This document shows positions 18,787 to 27,048 of a DNA stretch of 64,000 nt, piece after piece; the first letter of the stretch is position 1, and each line of letters begins with the position of its first letter. Made by a program: the position numbers and the translations under genes. The DNA is from Comamonadaceae bacterium ALPHA2B (GTDB lineage: Bacteria > Pseudomonadota > Gammaproteobacteria > Burkholderiales > Burkholderiaceae_C): positions 1 through 64,000 of the forward strand of contig SCOE01000004.1 in the NCBI GenBank assembly GCA_005503065.1, in the 5' to 3' direction. Under the pieces are notes generated by a model. It ran no database searches. It was not told the origin of the DNA and worked only from the letters and a program-made list of their open reading frames with translations.

Positions 18787-19764
18787 TCAGTCCACCTGCA
18801 CGCCGGCATCGTTCACCGCCTGGCCCCACTTGCGGATCTCGCTCGCCAGGAAGCGGCCGAAATCCGTCGGCGAGGTGATGGCGAGTTCGCCGCCGGTGGC
18901 GCGGATCGACTCCTGGATCTCGGGGCTGGCCGACGCACGCTGGATCGCGGCATGCAGCGCATTCACCGTCGCGGGCGGCGTGCCGGCTGGTGCCAGGAAG
19001 CCCACCCAGGAGCTGATGTCGAAGCCCTGGAGCCCCTGCTCGTCGGCGGTGGCCACCTCGGGCAGCAGCGGGTTGCGCTTCGGGCTGGAGATGGCGAGCG
19101 CCTTCAGCTTGCCGGCCTTGACCTGCGGCAGCGTGGACGCGAGCGCATCGAACATGATCGGCACCTGCCCGGCCATCACGTCGTTGATGGCAGCCGGCGA
19201 GCCCTTGTAGGGGATGTGGTTGAGCTGCAGGCCGGCCTGGCGCTCGAGCACCACCATCGCCAGGTGGGCCGTGATGCCGTTGCCGCCGGAGGCGAAGTCG
19301 ACCTTGCCGGGCCGCTGCTTCGCGTAGGCGATCAGTTCCCTGAGGTTGTTGGGCCCGAAGGAGGGCGTCGCCACCAGCAGAAGCGCGCCGGTGCTGACCT
19401 GCGCGATCGGCGCGAAGTCCTTGAGCGTGTCGTAGGGCAGCTTCTTGTACAGCGTCGGGTTGATGGTCATCTGCCCCAGCGTGCCGAGCAGGATCGTGGT
19501 GCCGTCGGCGGCGCTCTTCTTGACCTCCTGCGCGCCCAGGCTGCCGTTGGCGCCGGGGCGGTTGTCGACGATCACCGGCTGCCCGATCTCCTTGGTGAGC
19601 GCGGCAGCGAAGTTGCGCGCCACGATGTCCACGGTCTGGCCGGCCGGGTAGCCGACGACGATGCGCATCGGCCTGGCAGGCAGGCCCTGGGCGAGTGCGG
19701 GGCCGGCGAACGCCAGGCCGGCAAGGGCGGCCAGCGCGTGTCGGCGCGAAAGGGGGATCGGCAT
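18787..19764 (-). CDS. Bug-family (TctC) solute-binding protein, second copy of operon
   Basis: 325-aa periplasmic binding protein of the Bug family, which delivers carboxylates to tripartite tricarboxylate transporters or acts as a sensor. The signal peptide begins with PLSRRHALAALAGLAFAG and ends ALAQ. The mature part has YPAGQTVDIVAR, NRPGANGSLG, and GVQ-type C-terminal lobe features typical of the family. I chose the ATG at 19764, preceded by GGAG with six-base spacing; the in-frame ATG at 19776 contains that ribosome site. It is the last gene of the operon, 43 bp beyond the PrpF-like gene. No TctA/TctB membrane genes are in the window. Confidence 0.9.
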   Translation of the reverse strand: MPIPLSRRHALAALAGLAFAGPALAQGLPARPMRIVVGYPAGQTVDIVARNFAAALTKEIGQPVIVDNRPGANGSLGAQEVKKSAADGTTILLGTLGQMTINPTLYKKLPYDTLKDFAPIAQVSTGALLLVATPSFGPNNLRELIAYAKQRPGKVDFASGGNGITAHLAMVVLERQAGLQLNHIPYKGSPAAINDVMAGQVPIMFDALASTLPQVKAGKLKALAISSPKRNPLLPEVATADEQGLQGFDISSWVGFLAPAGTPPATVNALHAAIQRASASPEIQESIRATGGELAITSPTDFGRFLASEIRKWGQAVNDAGVQVD

Positions 19765-19807
19765 GTCTGTCTCCATGGTTCTGAATGCGAGAAGGGCGAA
19801 GTGCGCC

Positions 19808-20983
19808 TCAGAGCGCGTCGCGCGGCACGTACACCGTGCCGGCCATGAGGCGGCGTGCCGTGCGCTGCAGGCCCAGCGCGGCGAAGCGCGTGTCGGCCGG
19901 TGTGGCGCCCGGCCGGGCGACGACCTTCACCGTCATCACGCCCAGCGGGTGGCCGATGCGCAGGGTGTCGGTGCCGGCGCGCTCGCCCACCGCCGCGTTC
20001 ACCAGCGAGCCCGGCACACGCGAGGCCGCAGCCGTGCACATCGAGCCGGTGCCGGCCATGCTGTCGTGGCACTTGCCGAGGAACACCAGGCGCGCGCGCA
20101 GGTCGCAGTCGGCCGCCTGCACGGTGGCATGGTTGGTGTCGGCGTAGTCGGCCGGCGGCGCCACCAGCACGGCCAGCGGCAGGCCGGGCAGGTGCACGTC
20201 CTTCCAGTGGGTGTACAGGCCGATGCGTTCGCCGGCCTTGGACTGCAGTTCGCCGATGGCCTCGATCAGGGCGCGGTCGGCGCCGATGTCGGGCGGCAGC
20301 TCGCTGCCCGTGAGGCCCAGCGAACCCGCGGCGATGAACACGCAGGGCGTGGCGGCGTCGACGATCGAGACCTCGATGCGGCGGCCGTCCTCCAGTGCGA
20401 TGGTGTCCACCGCCTGGCCGGTCGGCAGCAGCCGCCCGGTCTTGGCGCCGAGCGTGTCGGTGTAGTCCATCAGGATCTCGGCGCCCGTGCCGGGCACGCC
20501 GGCGATGGCGCAGTCGCCCTGCACGCGCGCCTTGCCGTTCCTCACCTGAACCTTCGACACGAACACGGTGCCGGTGTTGGTGTTGTGGATGCGCACGGTG
20601 GTGAGGGGCTCCACCGCCTCGACCAGGCCCTCGTCGATGGCGAAGGGCGCCACGGCCGAGGAGATGTTGCCGCAGTTGGCGTCGTAGCCGATCAGGTCGC
20701 GCTCGACGTCGGCCTGCGCGAAGGTGTAGTCCACGTCGGCGCCGGGCCGCTCCGAGCACTTGATCATCGCGATCTTGGACGTGACCAGGCGCGAGCCGCC
20801 CAGGCCGTCGATCTGCAGCACGTCGGGCGTGCCCATGGCGCGCTTGAGCAGCCGGTCGCGCGCCGGCCCGGGCGGCGGCACGTCCGCCTCGTGGAAGAAC
20901 AGCGCCTTGCTGGTGCCGCCGCGCATCAGCACGCAGCGGACTTCGACCTGTTCGTCGTCGGTGGAACGGGAAGGGGCATTCAT
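19808..20983 (-). CDS. PrpF-family isomerase (methylitaconate or aconitate-type delta-isomerase)
   Basis: 391-aa member of the PrpF family, which shifts double bonds in unsaturated tricarboxylates or dicarboxylates through proton transfer, with diaminopimelate-epimerase-like folds. It has RGGTSKALFF near residue 21, YDANCGNISSAVAPFA near 99 and MAGTVYVP at the end. Family members act as 2-methylaconitate isomerase, 4-oxalomesaconate tautomerase or 3-methylitaconate isomerase (Mii). The neighbours (a LeuCD-like hydratase and an isocitrate-lyase-family enzyme) favour a Mii-type role over propionate or gallate metabolism, as no prpB/C/D or galD partners are present. It is 25 bp downstream of the first Bug gene. 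Confidence 0.85.
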   Translation of the reverse strand: MNAPSRSTDDEQVEVRCVLMRGGTSKALFFHEADVPPPGPARDRLLKRAMGTPDVLQIDGLGGSRLVTSKIAMIKCSERPGADVDYTFAQADVERDLIGYDANCGNISSAVAPFAIDEGLVEAVEPLTTVRIHNTNTGTVFVSKVQVRNGKARVQGDCAIAGVPGTGAEILMDYTDTLGAKTGRLLPTGQAVDTIALEDGRRIEVSIVDAATPCVFIAAGSLGLTGSELPPDIGADRALIEAIGELQSKAGERIGLYTHWKDVHLPGLPLAVLVAPPADYADTNHATVQAADCDLRARLVFLGKCHDSMAGTGSMCTAAASRVPGSLVNAAVGERAGTDTLRIGHPLGVMTVKVVARPGATPADTRFAALGLQRTARRLMAGTVYVPRDAL

Positions 20984-21008
20984 CGGCGAGGGCTCCTGCG
21001 ATGGGACG

Positions 21009-21998
21009 TCATTCCAGCGGGTAGCGCCTGACCAGCGCGCCCAGGCGCTCGTCCTCGGCGCGCACCTGGGCCGCGAAGGCGGCGGGCTCGTTCACCACCG
21101 GCTCGGCGCCCGCGGCGGCGATGGTCTGGCGCACGTCGGCGTCCTTCACCGCCTCGCGCAGCGCGGCAACGATGCCCTGCTGCACCGGCGCGGGCGTGCC
21201 CTTGGGCGCGAAAAGCCCGAACCAGGTCACCGACTGGAACTGCGGGAAGCCCGCCTCGGCGGTGGTCGGCACGTCGGGCAGGGCGGCGGCGCGCGAACGC
21301 CCTTGCGTGGCCAGGATGCGCAGGGTGCCCGCCTTGTGGTGCGGCAGCGCGGCCGCGAGGCCGGTGAAGGCGAAGTTCACGTTGTTGGCGATCATGTCCG
21401 TCACGATCGCGCCGGTGCCGCGGTAGTTGACGGTGATGAGCCCCGGCAGCGGCACCTCGGCGGCGATCTGCTTGGCGCTGACTCTGGCCAGCGTCTCGCC
21501 GCTGGCGATTGAACAGGGCTGCGGCGCCTTCTGGCAGTACTGGAAGAGCTCGGGCAGCGTCTTCACCGGCAGCCTGGCGCTGGCGACGATGGCGGCGGGC
21601 GATTGCGACACGGCCGTCACCGGTGCGAGCTGCGCCAGCGGGTCGATGCCCTTGAGCCCCGGCGTGTACTTGGTCAAGACGATGGCCGGCACCTGCAGAA
21701 GCAGGGTGTAGCCGTCGGGCTTGGCTTCCATCACGCGGCGGGTGCCGATCAGGCCGTCGGCGCCGGGCAGGTTCTCGACCACCACGGCCTGCTTCCACAG
21801 CACGCCCAACTGCTTGGCCACCGCGCGCGCGGTCGCGTCGGTGCCGCCGCCGGCCGAGTAGGGGACGATCAGCGTCACCGGCCGCTCGGGGTGCCACGCT
21901 GCGGGCTGCGCCGACACCGTGTTTGCTATAAAAAAAGTAGCTGCTGCCGCAAGCAGGGCGGGCGCTGCAGCCCGATTTCGCTTGTATTCCTGTGGCAT
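21009..21998 (-). CDS. Bug-family (TctC) solute-binding protein
   Basis: 329-aa periplasmic binding protein with signal peptide and Bug motifs (VTLIVPYSAGGGTDATAR, ENLPGADGLIGTR, FGLFAPKGTPAPV). It likely captures the carboxylate handled by the operon. The start at 21998 is supported by GGAG six bases upstream. Codons for ATFFIANTVSA in the signal peptide lie within a 5-7-5 repeat element (copy C). The gene sits between the LeuD-like and PrpF-like genes, 62 bp after the former. The second Bug gene at the operon end shares the family but not the repeat. Confidence 0.92.
   Translation of the reverse strand: MPQEYKRNRAAAPALLAAAATFFIANTVSAQPAAWHPERPVTLIVPYSAGGGTDATARAVAKQLGVLWKQAVVVENLPGADGLIGTRRVMEAKPDGYTLLLQVPAIVLTKYTPGLKGIDPLAQLAPVTAVSQSPAAIVASARLPVKTLPELFQYCQKAPQPCSIASGETLARVSAKQIAAEVPLPGLITVNYRGTGAIVTDMIANNVNFAFTGLAAALPHHKAGTLRILATQGRSRAAALPDVPTTAEAGFPQFQSVTWFGLFAPKGTPAPVQQGIVAALREAVKDADVRQTIAAAGAEPVVNEPAAFAAQVRAEDERLGALVRRYPLE
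21925..21985 (+). repeat. 5-7-5 interspersed repeat, copy C, inside a coding region
   Basis: Head GCTAT-aaaaaaa-GTAGC (21925-21941), then GCTGCCGCAAGCAGGGCGGG-type tail and a TTTCGCTTGTATTC end. The whole element lies in the 5' part of the Bug gene on the opposite strand and is translated as the basic start and hydrophobic core of its signal peptide. Confidence 0.7.
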
Positions 21999-22060
21999 GT
22001 TGTCTCCGTGGGCGGTGCCCGTGTCCTTGTTGTTGTTGTCGATGTGGCGAGGCGCTGCGG

Positions 22061-22687
22061 CTACGGGCGTAGCCGGGCCGGGGGCCAAGCCCAGGGGCGC
22101 CGCTGTCGGTCGGCCGCCTGCCAGGCGCGGATCAGCGCTTCGTCCTTGAGCGTGAGGCCGATGTCGTCCAGACCGTGCAGCAGCGCCTCGCGGCGCAGCG
22201 GGTCGATCGTGAAGGGGAGGGCCCGGCCGTCCGGCGCCGCCACGGTGCAGGCTTGCAGATCGACCGTGACGGGCGCGCCGTCCTCGCACTGCGCGGCCAG
22301 CGCCTGCACCTGCGCGACGGGCAGCGTGATCGGCAACACGCCGTTCTGGAAGCAGTTGCTCCAGAAGATGTCGCCGTAGCTCGGCGCGATCACGCAGCGC
22401 ACGCCGATGCCCTGCAGCGCCCACACGGCGCCCTCGCGCGAGGAACCGCAGCCGAAGTTCTCGGCCGCCAGCAGCACAGGGGCGTCGCGAAAGCGCGGGG
22501 CGTTCAGCACGCAGTCGGCGTCCTCGCTGCCGTCGGGCCGGCGGCGCAGTGCCTCGAAGGCATAGGGGCCCAGTTCCGTCTTGCCCAGGGTGGTCAGGCG
22601 CTCGATGCGGATGATGACGTCGGTGTCGACGTTGGGCCGCATCAGCGGCACGGCCGGGCCGATGACGGTGGTGAAGGGCGTGTTCAT
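22061..22687 (-). CDS. LeuD/DmdB-like hydratase small subunit
   Basis: 208-aa small (swivel) subunit of an aconitase-superfamily hydratase. NVDTDVIIR near residue 19, NFGCGSSREGAVWAL and SYGDIFWSNCFQNGVLPI are the classic LeuD signatures. Together with the LeuC-like subunit it should hydrate or dehydrate a dicarboxylate such as isopropylmalate, citraconate or dimethylmaleate. The start ATG overlaps the large-subunit stop (ATGA), so the subunits are co-translated. The location in a GntR-controlled catabolic-looking operon, with no leuB nearby, argues against leucine synthesis. Confidence 0.88.
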   Translation of the reverse strand: MNTPFTTVIGPAVPLMRPNVDTDVIIRIERLTTLGKTELGPYAFEALRRRPDGSEDADCVLNAPRFRDAPVLLAAENFGCGSSREGAVWALQGIGVRCVIAPSYGDIFWSNCFQNGVLPITLPVAQVQALAAQCEDGAPVTVDLQACTVAAPDGRALPFTIDPLRREALLHGLDDIGLTLKDEALIRAWQAADRQRRPWAWPPARLRP

Positions 22688-24087
22688 GCCAGGTTCCGTA
22701 CGTCGGTGATGCGGCCGGTGACCGCGGCGGCGGCGGCCATCGCCGGGCTGGCCAGGTGCGTGCGCGCGCCCGGGCCCTGGCGGCCGACGAAGTTGCGGTT
22801 CGAAGTGGAGACCGAGCGCTGCCGCGGCGGCACCTGCTCGCCGTTGGCGGCCACGCACATGCTGCAGCCGGGCTCCCGCCATTCGAAGCCGGCGTCGAGG
22901 AAGACTTCGCGCAGGCCTTCGGCTTCGGCGGCACGCTTGACGTTCTCGGAGCCCGGCACGACCCAGGCGCGCACGCCCTCGGCCACGCGCCGGCCGCGCG
23001 CCACCTCGGCGGCGGCGCGCAGGTCCGCGAGGCGCGAGTTGGCGCAGGAGCCGATGAACACCCAGTCCACGGCCGTGCCGGCGATCGGTGCGTTGGCCTG
23101 CAGGCCCATGTAGTCGAGCGCGGCGTCCCATGCCTCGCGGTCGCTGGCGGTGGTGGCGCGCCCCGGGTCGGGCACCGCGCCGTCGATGGCGATCGCATGT
23201 TCGGGGCTGGTGCCCCAGGTGATCGTCGGGGCGACGGCACCGGCATCGATGGTTTCTTCGCGGTCGAACACCGCATCGGCATCGCTGGCCAGCGTGCGCC
23301 AGTGGGCCGCGGCTGCCTCGAAGGCCTCGCCCTGCGGCGCGTACGGGCGGCCGCGCAGCCAGTCGATGGTGGCCTCGTCGGGCGCGACCATGCCGAAGCG
23401 TGCACCCAGCTCCACGCTGAGGTTGCACAGGGTGAGGCGGCCTTCGACGTCCAGCGCCTCGACGGCCGGTCCGGCGAACTCGATCGCGTAGCCCACGCCC
23501 GCGGCGGCACCCAGGCGGCCGATGAGGTGCAGGGCCAGGTCCTTGGCGGTCACGCCGGCGGCGAGGCGGCCTTCGCAGCGGATGCGCATGCGCCGCGGCT
23601 TCTGCTGGCGCAGTGTCTGCGTGGCCAGCGCGTGCGTGCTCTCGGACGAGCCCACGCCGAAAGCCATGGCACCCAGGCCGCCGTTGGTGCAGGTGTGGCT
23701 GTCGCCGCAGATCACGGTGAGGCCGGGCAGCACGATGCCCATCTCGGGGCCCATCACGTGCACGATGCCCTGGCCGGGCTCGCCGAGGTCGAACAGCTGC
23801 ACGCCCATCGCGCCGGTGAGCTGCTTCAGGCCCGCGTGCAGCTTGCCGCCCAGCGGGAAGGTGGTGGCCACGCGGCCGGGCTGGCTCGACACCGCGTGGT
23901 CGGGCGTGGCGAAGACGAGTTCGGGGTCGTGCAGCGCCATGCCCCGCGTGCGCACGTCGTTCAGCGCGGGCGGGCCCGACAGGTCGTGCAGCAGGTGCCG
24001 GTCGATGTGCAGCAGGGCCCAGCCGTCACCCAGCTCGCGGATGACGTGGGCGTCCCACAGCTTGTCGAAGAGGGTGCGAGGCTGCAT
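22684..24087 (-). CDS. LeuC/DmdA-like hydratase large subunit
   Basis: 467-aa aconitase-superfamily large subunit that should bind a 4Fe-4S cluster. Cluster ligand motifs are present: GDSHTCTNGGLGAMAFGVG, FIGSCANSRLADL and EPGCSMCVA. HIDRHLLHD near the start is also a family mark. The length is normal for LeuC. Its start lies one base after the stop of the lyase gene, and its stop overlaps the small-subunit start. Related proteins include 3-isopropylmalate dehydratase and the dimethylmaleate hydratase DmdA of nicotinate-fermenting Eubacterium. The genetic setting favours the latter or a citraconate-type substrate. Confidence 0.9.
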   Translation of the reverse strand: MQPRTLFDKLWDAHVIRELGDGWALLHIDRHLLHDLSGPPALNDVRTRGMALHDPELVFATPDHAVSSQPGRVATTFPLGGKLHAGLKQLTGAMGVQLFDLGEPGQGIVHVMGPEMGIVLPGLTVICGDSHTCTNGGLGAMAFGVGSSESTHALATQTLRQQKPRRMRIRCEGRLAAGVTAKDLALHLIGRLGAAAGVGYAIEFAGPAVEALDVEGRLTLCNLSVELGARFGMVAPDEATIDWLRGRPYAPQGEAFEAAAAHWRTLASDADAVFDREETIDAGAVAPTITWGTSPEHAIAIDGAVPDPGRATTASDREAWDAALDYMGLQANAPIAGTAVDWVFIGSCANSRLADLRAAAEVARGRRVAEGVRAWVVPGSENVKRAAEAEGLREVFLDAGFEWREPGCSMCVAANGEQVPPRQRSVSTSNRNFVGRQGPGARTHLASPAMAAAAAVTGRITDVRNLA

Positions 24088-24088
24088 G

Positions 24089-24979
24089 TCAGGCGCCCAT
24101 CGTCGCGCCGGCGTTGAAGCGCGTGCGCAGCGCGTCCCACTCGTCGGCACCGAAGCGGCGGAAGGTCTGCGCCACGGTGGCGCTGGTGGTGGGCGCCTGC
24201 ATCGTCGCCTTGACCTCGGCGAGCGCGGCGTCGCCGGCCTCGATGGCGGCCTTGAGCATCAGGCCGGGCAGGATCGCGAGCTTGTAGCCCATCTCCTCGG
24301 CCTGGCGCAGGTCGTGCACCGGCGTGCGGCCGCCGGGCACCACGTTCAGCAGGCAGGCGCCCTTCACGCGGCGAGGGACCAGCGCCGCTTCCTCGACCGA
24401 TTGCGTGGCCTCGACGAAGGCCATATCGGCGCCCGCGTCCAGGGCGGCCTCGGCCCGCCACAGGGCCTCTTCCAGGCCCAGCATGGCGCGCGCGTCGGTG
24501 CGTGCGATGAGGAAGAAGTCGGGCGTGCGACGCGCCTCCACGGCGGCGCGGACCTTGGAGACGAACTCGTCGCGCGAGATGACCTCCTTGCCATCGAGGT
24601 GGCCGCAGCGCTTGGGAGAGACCTGGTCCTCGATGTGGATGGCGGCCACGCCACGCGCCTCGTACTCGCGCACCGTGCGCGTCATGTTCAGCTCGTTGCC
24701 GTAGCCGGTGTCGGCGTCGGCGATCAGCGGGATCTGCACCGAGCGTGCCATCACGGCGGCGTTCTCCACCATCTCGCTCATCGTGAGCAGGCCGAAGTCG
24801 GGGAAACCGCGCGCCGCGGAGGTGCCGGCGCCCGTCATGTAGCAGGCGCCGAAGCCGGCCTGCTCGACCAGGCGCGCGCCGATGCCGTCGTAGGCGCCAG
24901 GGGCGATGCGCAGGCCCGGCGCGGCGAGCTGCTGCCGCAGGCGGGCGCCGGCGCGGGCGGGTGGAAGGGGGGTGCTCAT
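24089..24979 (-). CDS. Isocitrate lyase/PEP mutase superfamily lyase (2,3-dimethylmalate lyase-like)
   Basis: 296-aa member of the isocitrate lyase/PEP mutase superfamily. GAYDGIGARLVEQAGF, DADTGYGNELNMTRTV and the lyase signature KRCGH near residue 120 are present; this Cys is the catalytic acid in true C-C lyases, so it is unlikely to be a PEP mutase. Close relatives cleave methylisocitrate, dimethylmalate or oxaloacetate-type acids to pyruvate or glyoxylate plus a carboxylate. It is first in the six-gene minus-strand operon, next to the LeuCD-like genes. GGAGA lies upstream of the chosen start at 24979. The exact substrate is inferred only from context. Confidence 0.88.
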   Translation of the reverse strand: MSTPLPPARAGARLRQQLAAPGLRIAPGAYDGIGARLVEQAGFGACYMTGAGTSAARGFPDFGLLTMSEMVENAAVMARSVQIPLIADADTGYGNELNMTRTVREYEARGVAAIHIEDQVSPKRCGHLDGKEVISRDEFVSKVRAAVEARRTPDFFLIARTDARAMLGLEEALWRAEAALDAGADMAFVEATQSVEEAALVPRRVKGACLLNVVPGGRTPVHDLRQAEEMGYKLAILPGLMLKAAIEAGDAALAEVKATMQAPTTSATVAQTFRRFGADEWDALRTRFNAGATMGA

Positions 24980-25032
24980 CGGACGCTGTCTCCTGGATGG
25001 GGCCGACCCGGATCGGGCCTCGGCCTGCTGGT

Positions 25033-25069
25033 GTTGTCTTATTATTATGACAACATCAACACAAGTCAA
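25033..25069 (-). promoter_or_regulatory. Promoter and operator of the lyase operon
   Basis: On the minus strand TTGACT (25069-25064) and AATAAT (25046-25041) are separated by 17 bases, a good sigma-70 promoter. It overlaps a perfect inverted repeat GTTGTC-10 nt-GACAAC (25033-25054) covering the -10 region. A repressor bound there would block transcription. The neighbouring divergent GntR/HutC gene is the obvious candidate. Transcription would start about 55 bases before the lyase start codon. Confidence 0.65.
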
Positions 25070-25113
25070 CCGGCTATGCTCCGACGCCTGTCCGACCCGT
25101 CCCGCCGACCTTG

Positions 25114-25932
25114 ATGAAGCCTGCGAATGCCCTGCCCGATACCGACGCCGCGCCCGTCGGGCGCACCCCGGGCACGGCGCTGCACCGGCAGCTCTTCATG
25201 GTGCTGCGCGACGAGATCGTGCGGGGCGAATACGCGTCGGGCCTGCTGCCCAAGGAAGAGGCGCTGTGCGAGCGCTTCGGCGTGTCGCGCATCACGGTGC
25301 GGCGCGCGCTGGCCGATCTCGCGGCGCAGGGGCTGGTCGAGCGCCGGCACGGCCGGGGCACCTTCGTGCGCAGCGACCGGCTGCCGCTGGCGCGCGCGCG
25401 GCCCAGCCTGTCGTTGATCGACAGCCTGCGCCAGGCCGCGATCGACACGCAGGTGCAGGTGCTGAAGGTCGAACAGACCGAGCCGCCGCTGGACGTGGCC
25501 GCGCTGCTGCAGCTCGCGCCCGGCGAGAAGGCGGTGCATGCGCTGCGCCTGCGCAGCATCGACGGCACGCCCGTGATGCTGACCGACGCCTGGGTGCCGG
25601 CGCGCCTGGGCAGGCAGGTGACGGCCGCCACGCTGCGCAAGCAGGCGCTCTACGAGATCCTGCTGGCGCAGGGCGTGAAGTTCGGCCGCGTCATCCAGGA
25701 GATCACGGCGGAGGTGAGCGACCCGGTGCGCGCCCGCCTCATGCAGACCGAGGTGGGCATGCCGCTGTTGAAGATCGTGCGCGTGATCCACGACCCAGAG
25801 GCGCGGCCGGTGCAGTACATCACCGTGACGATGACGCCCGAGCGCAGCCGCATCCTCATGGACATCCCGGGCGAGACGGTCAACACGCTCAGCGCCGGGC
25901 AGTTCCTGCACGAGGTGTCGCCGGCGCGCTGA
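25114..25932 (+). CDS. GntR/HutC-family transcriptional regulator
   Basis: 272-aa regulator with an N-terminal winged helix domain (HRQLFMVLRDEIVRGEY, RFGVSRITVRRALADLAAQG, RRHGRGTFV) and a C-terminal UTRA ligand domain (residues ~105-265). HutC-type proteins bind small metabolites through UTRA and mostly repress adjacent catabolic genes. It is divergent from the six-gene lyase operon, whose promoter holds a perfect palindrome, so it is the probable regulator. I chose ATG at 25114 over TTG at 25111. An intrinsic terminator follows. Confidence 0.92.
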   Translation: MKPANALPDTDAAPVGRTPGTALHRQLFMVLRDEIVRGEYASGLLPKEEALCERFGVSRITVRRALADLAAQGLVERRHGRGTFVRSDRLPLARARPSLSLIDSLRQAAIDTQVQVLKVEQTEPPLDVAALLQLAPGEKAVHALRLRSIDGTPVMLTDAWVPARLGRQVTAATLRKQALYEILLAQGVKFGRVIQEITAEVSDPVRARLMQTEVGMPLLKIVRVIHDPEARPVQYITVTMTPERSRILMDIPGETVNTLSAGQFLHEVSPAR

Positions 25933-25958
25933 AGCCGGCCGCCGCGCGGCGGCGCTTT
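25932..25958 (+). terminator. Intrinsic terminator after the GntR gene
   Basis: AAGC and GCTT bracket a perfect GCCGCCGC/GCGGCGGC inverted repeat, followed by a run of T residues. It separates the regulator from the convergent 5'-nucleotidase gene. Confidence 0.6.
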
Positions 25959-25959
25959 T

Positions 25960-26862
25960 TCAGCCCGGGTTGCTGATCCCGCTCGCCACGTGCCCCGCCG
26001 GCACATGCCGCGCGGCCGAGCGCACGTGGCCGGTCTGGTCGTCGAAGAAGAAGTCCGGCTCGAACTCGCGCAGGAAGCCGCCCTTGTCCAGGCCAGCGAG
26101 GAACATGGCCTCGTCCACGCGGATGTTCCAGCTCATGAGCGTCTGGATCGCGCGGCGATGCGCCGGCGCGCCGCGCGCCGTGACCAGCGCCGTGCGGATG
26201 CGCATGCCGGTGCTGGCGGCCGCCTGCTGCAGGCGGTGCAGTGCGACGAGGAAGGGCGCCAGCGGCCCGGCGCCCAGCGGCACCGCGGCCTTGTCGGTCT
26301 CGTGGGCCTGGAAGGCGGCCAGGCCCTGGGCCTGGTAGACGCGCTCGGCCTCGTCGGAGAACAGCACGGCGTCGCCGTCGAAGGCGATACGCACTTCATC
26401 GGGATGCAGGCTGCTCGCGAGCGCCGCCTCGACGTTCACATGGGCCGCGGCGAAGCCCGCGCGCAGCGCCTCGCGCACGTCGTCGGCGTTGGCCGAGAGG
26501 AAGAGGTCGGCGTTGAGCGGCGTGAGGTAGCGAAAGGGCGAGCGCCCCTGCGTGAACACGCCGCGCTGGATCTGCAACTCGGCCGCCGCGCCCGAGTTGA
26601 AGATGCGCATGCCCGAGGCCGGGTCGTTGCGCGACAGGATCACCACCTCCACCCGCTGCACGCCGTCGTCGTTGAAGCGCAGCAGCTTGCGCACCAGCGA
26701 GTAGGCGATGCCCGGCGACGCGGGCACGTCGAGGCGCTCGAGTTGCAGCCGCATGTAGGCGTCGGGGTCGCCGTGCTCGAAGAGGCGGTTCTCCTCCTCG
26801 AGGTTGAACAGGGCGCGCGAGGAGATCGCGACCACGAGCTTGTCGTCCAGGGTGACGGGCAT
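25960..26862 (-). CDS. Cytosolic 5'-nucleotidase (PF06189 type)
   Basis: 300-aa protein of the cytosolic 5'-nucleotidase I family, which removes phosphate from nucleoside monophosphates. Visible features are VVAISSRALFNLEEENRLF near residue 11, IAFDGDAVLFSDEAERV, LVTARGAPAHRRAI and the end motif FFDDQTGHV; the DGD and DDQ aspartates fit a HAD-type active site. There is no signal peptide. It appears to be a single gene, convergent with the GntR regulator. The nucleotide preference cannot be read from the sequence. Confidence 0.88.
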   Translation of the reverse strand: MPVTLDDKLVVAISSRALFNLEEENRLFEHGDPDAYMRLQLERLDVPASPGIAYSLVRKLLRFNDDGVQRVEVVILSRNDPASGMRIFNSGAAAELQIQRGVFTQGRSPFRYLTPLNADLFLSANADDVREALRAGFAAAHVNVEAALASSLHPDEVRIAFDGDAVLFSDEAERVYQAQGLAAFQAHETDKAAVPLGAGPLAPFLVALHRLQQAAASTGMRIRTALVTARGAPAHRRAIQTLMSWNIRVDEAMFLAGLDKGGFLREFEPDFFFDDQTGHVRSAARHVPAGHVASGISNPG

Positions 26863-26954
26863 GGCGGGCGGTGGAACGTGAAAGGCCGGCCGCGATTGTC
26901 GTGCGTGGCGGCGTGCCGTGGCCGGCCTCGGTAGCCGTCCGGCACGAAGGTCGT

Positions 26955-27016
26955 ACGAACGTGACGAGTTTGGCGCCAGCGCCCGCCCGGCGGGCGCTGG
27001 CAGCCGATTGCACTTT
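26955..27016. repeat. 62-nt interspersed repeat, copy 2, with perfect palindrome
   Basis: Same ends and length as the block at 119-180 (begins ACGAACGTGACGA, ends GATTGCACTTT). It contains a perfect inverted repeat with 13-bp arms (26975-26987 and 26989-27001) about a single C. It lies 32 bases beyond the stop codon of the next minus-strand gene and could act as a terminator or REP element. Confidence 0.55.
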
Positions 27017-27048
27017 GGGTCCGGCTGCGCTTGAGCTGCGCCGTCGCG

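Noticed and set aside
25033..25054. TTATTATTAT stretch as an AT-rich replication or IHF element
   Set aside because: The flanking GTTGTC/GACAAC arms and promoter boxes explain the AT-rich core as an operator and -10 region.
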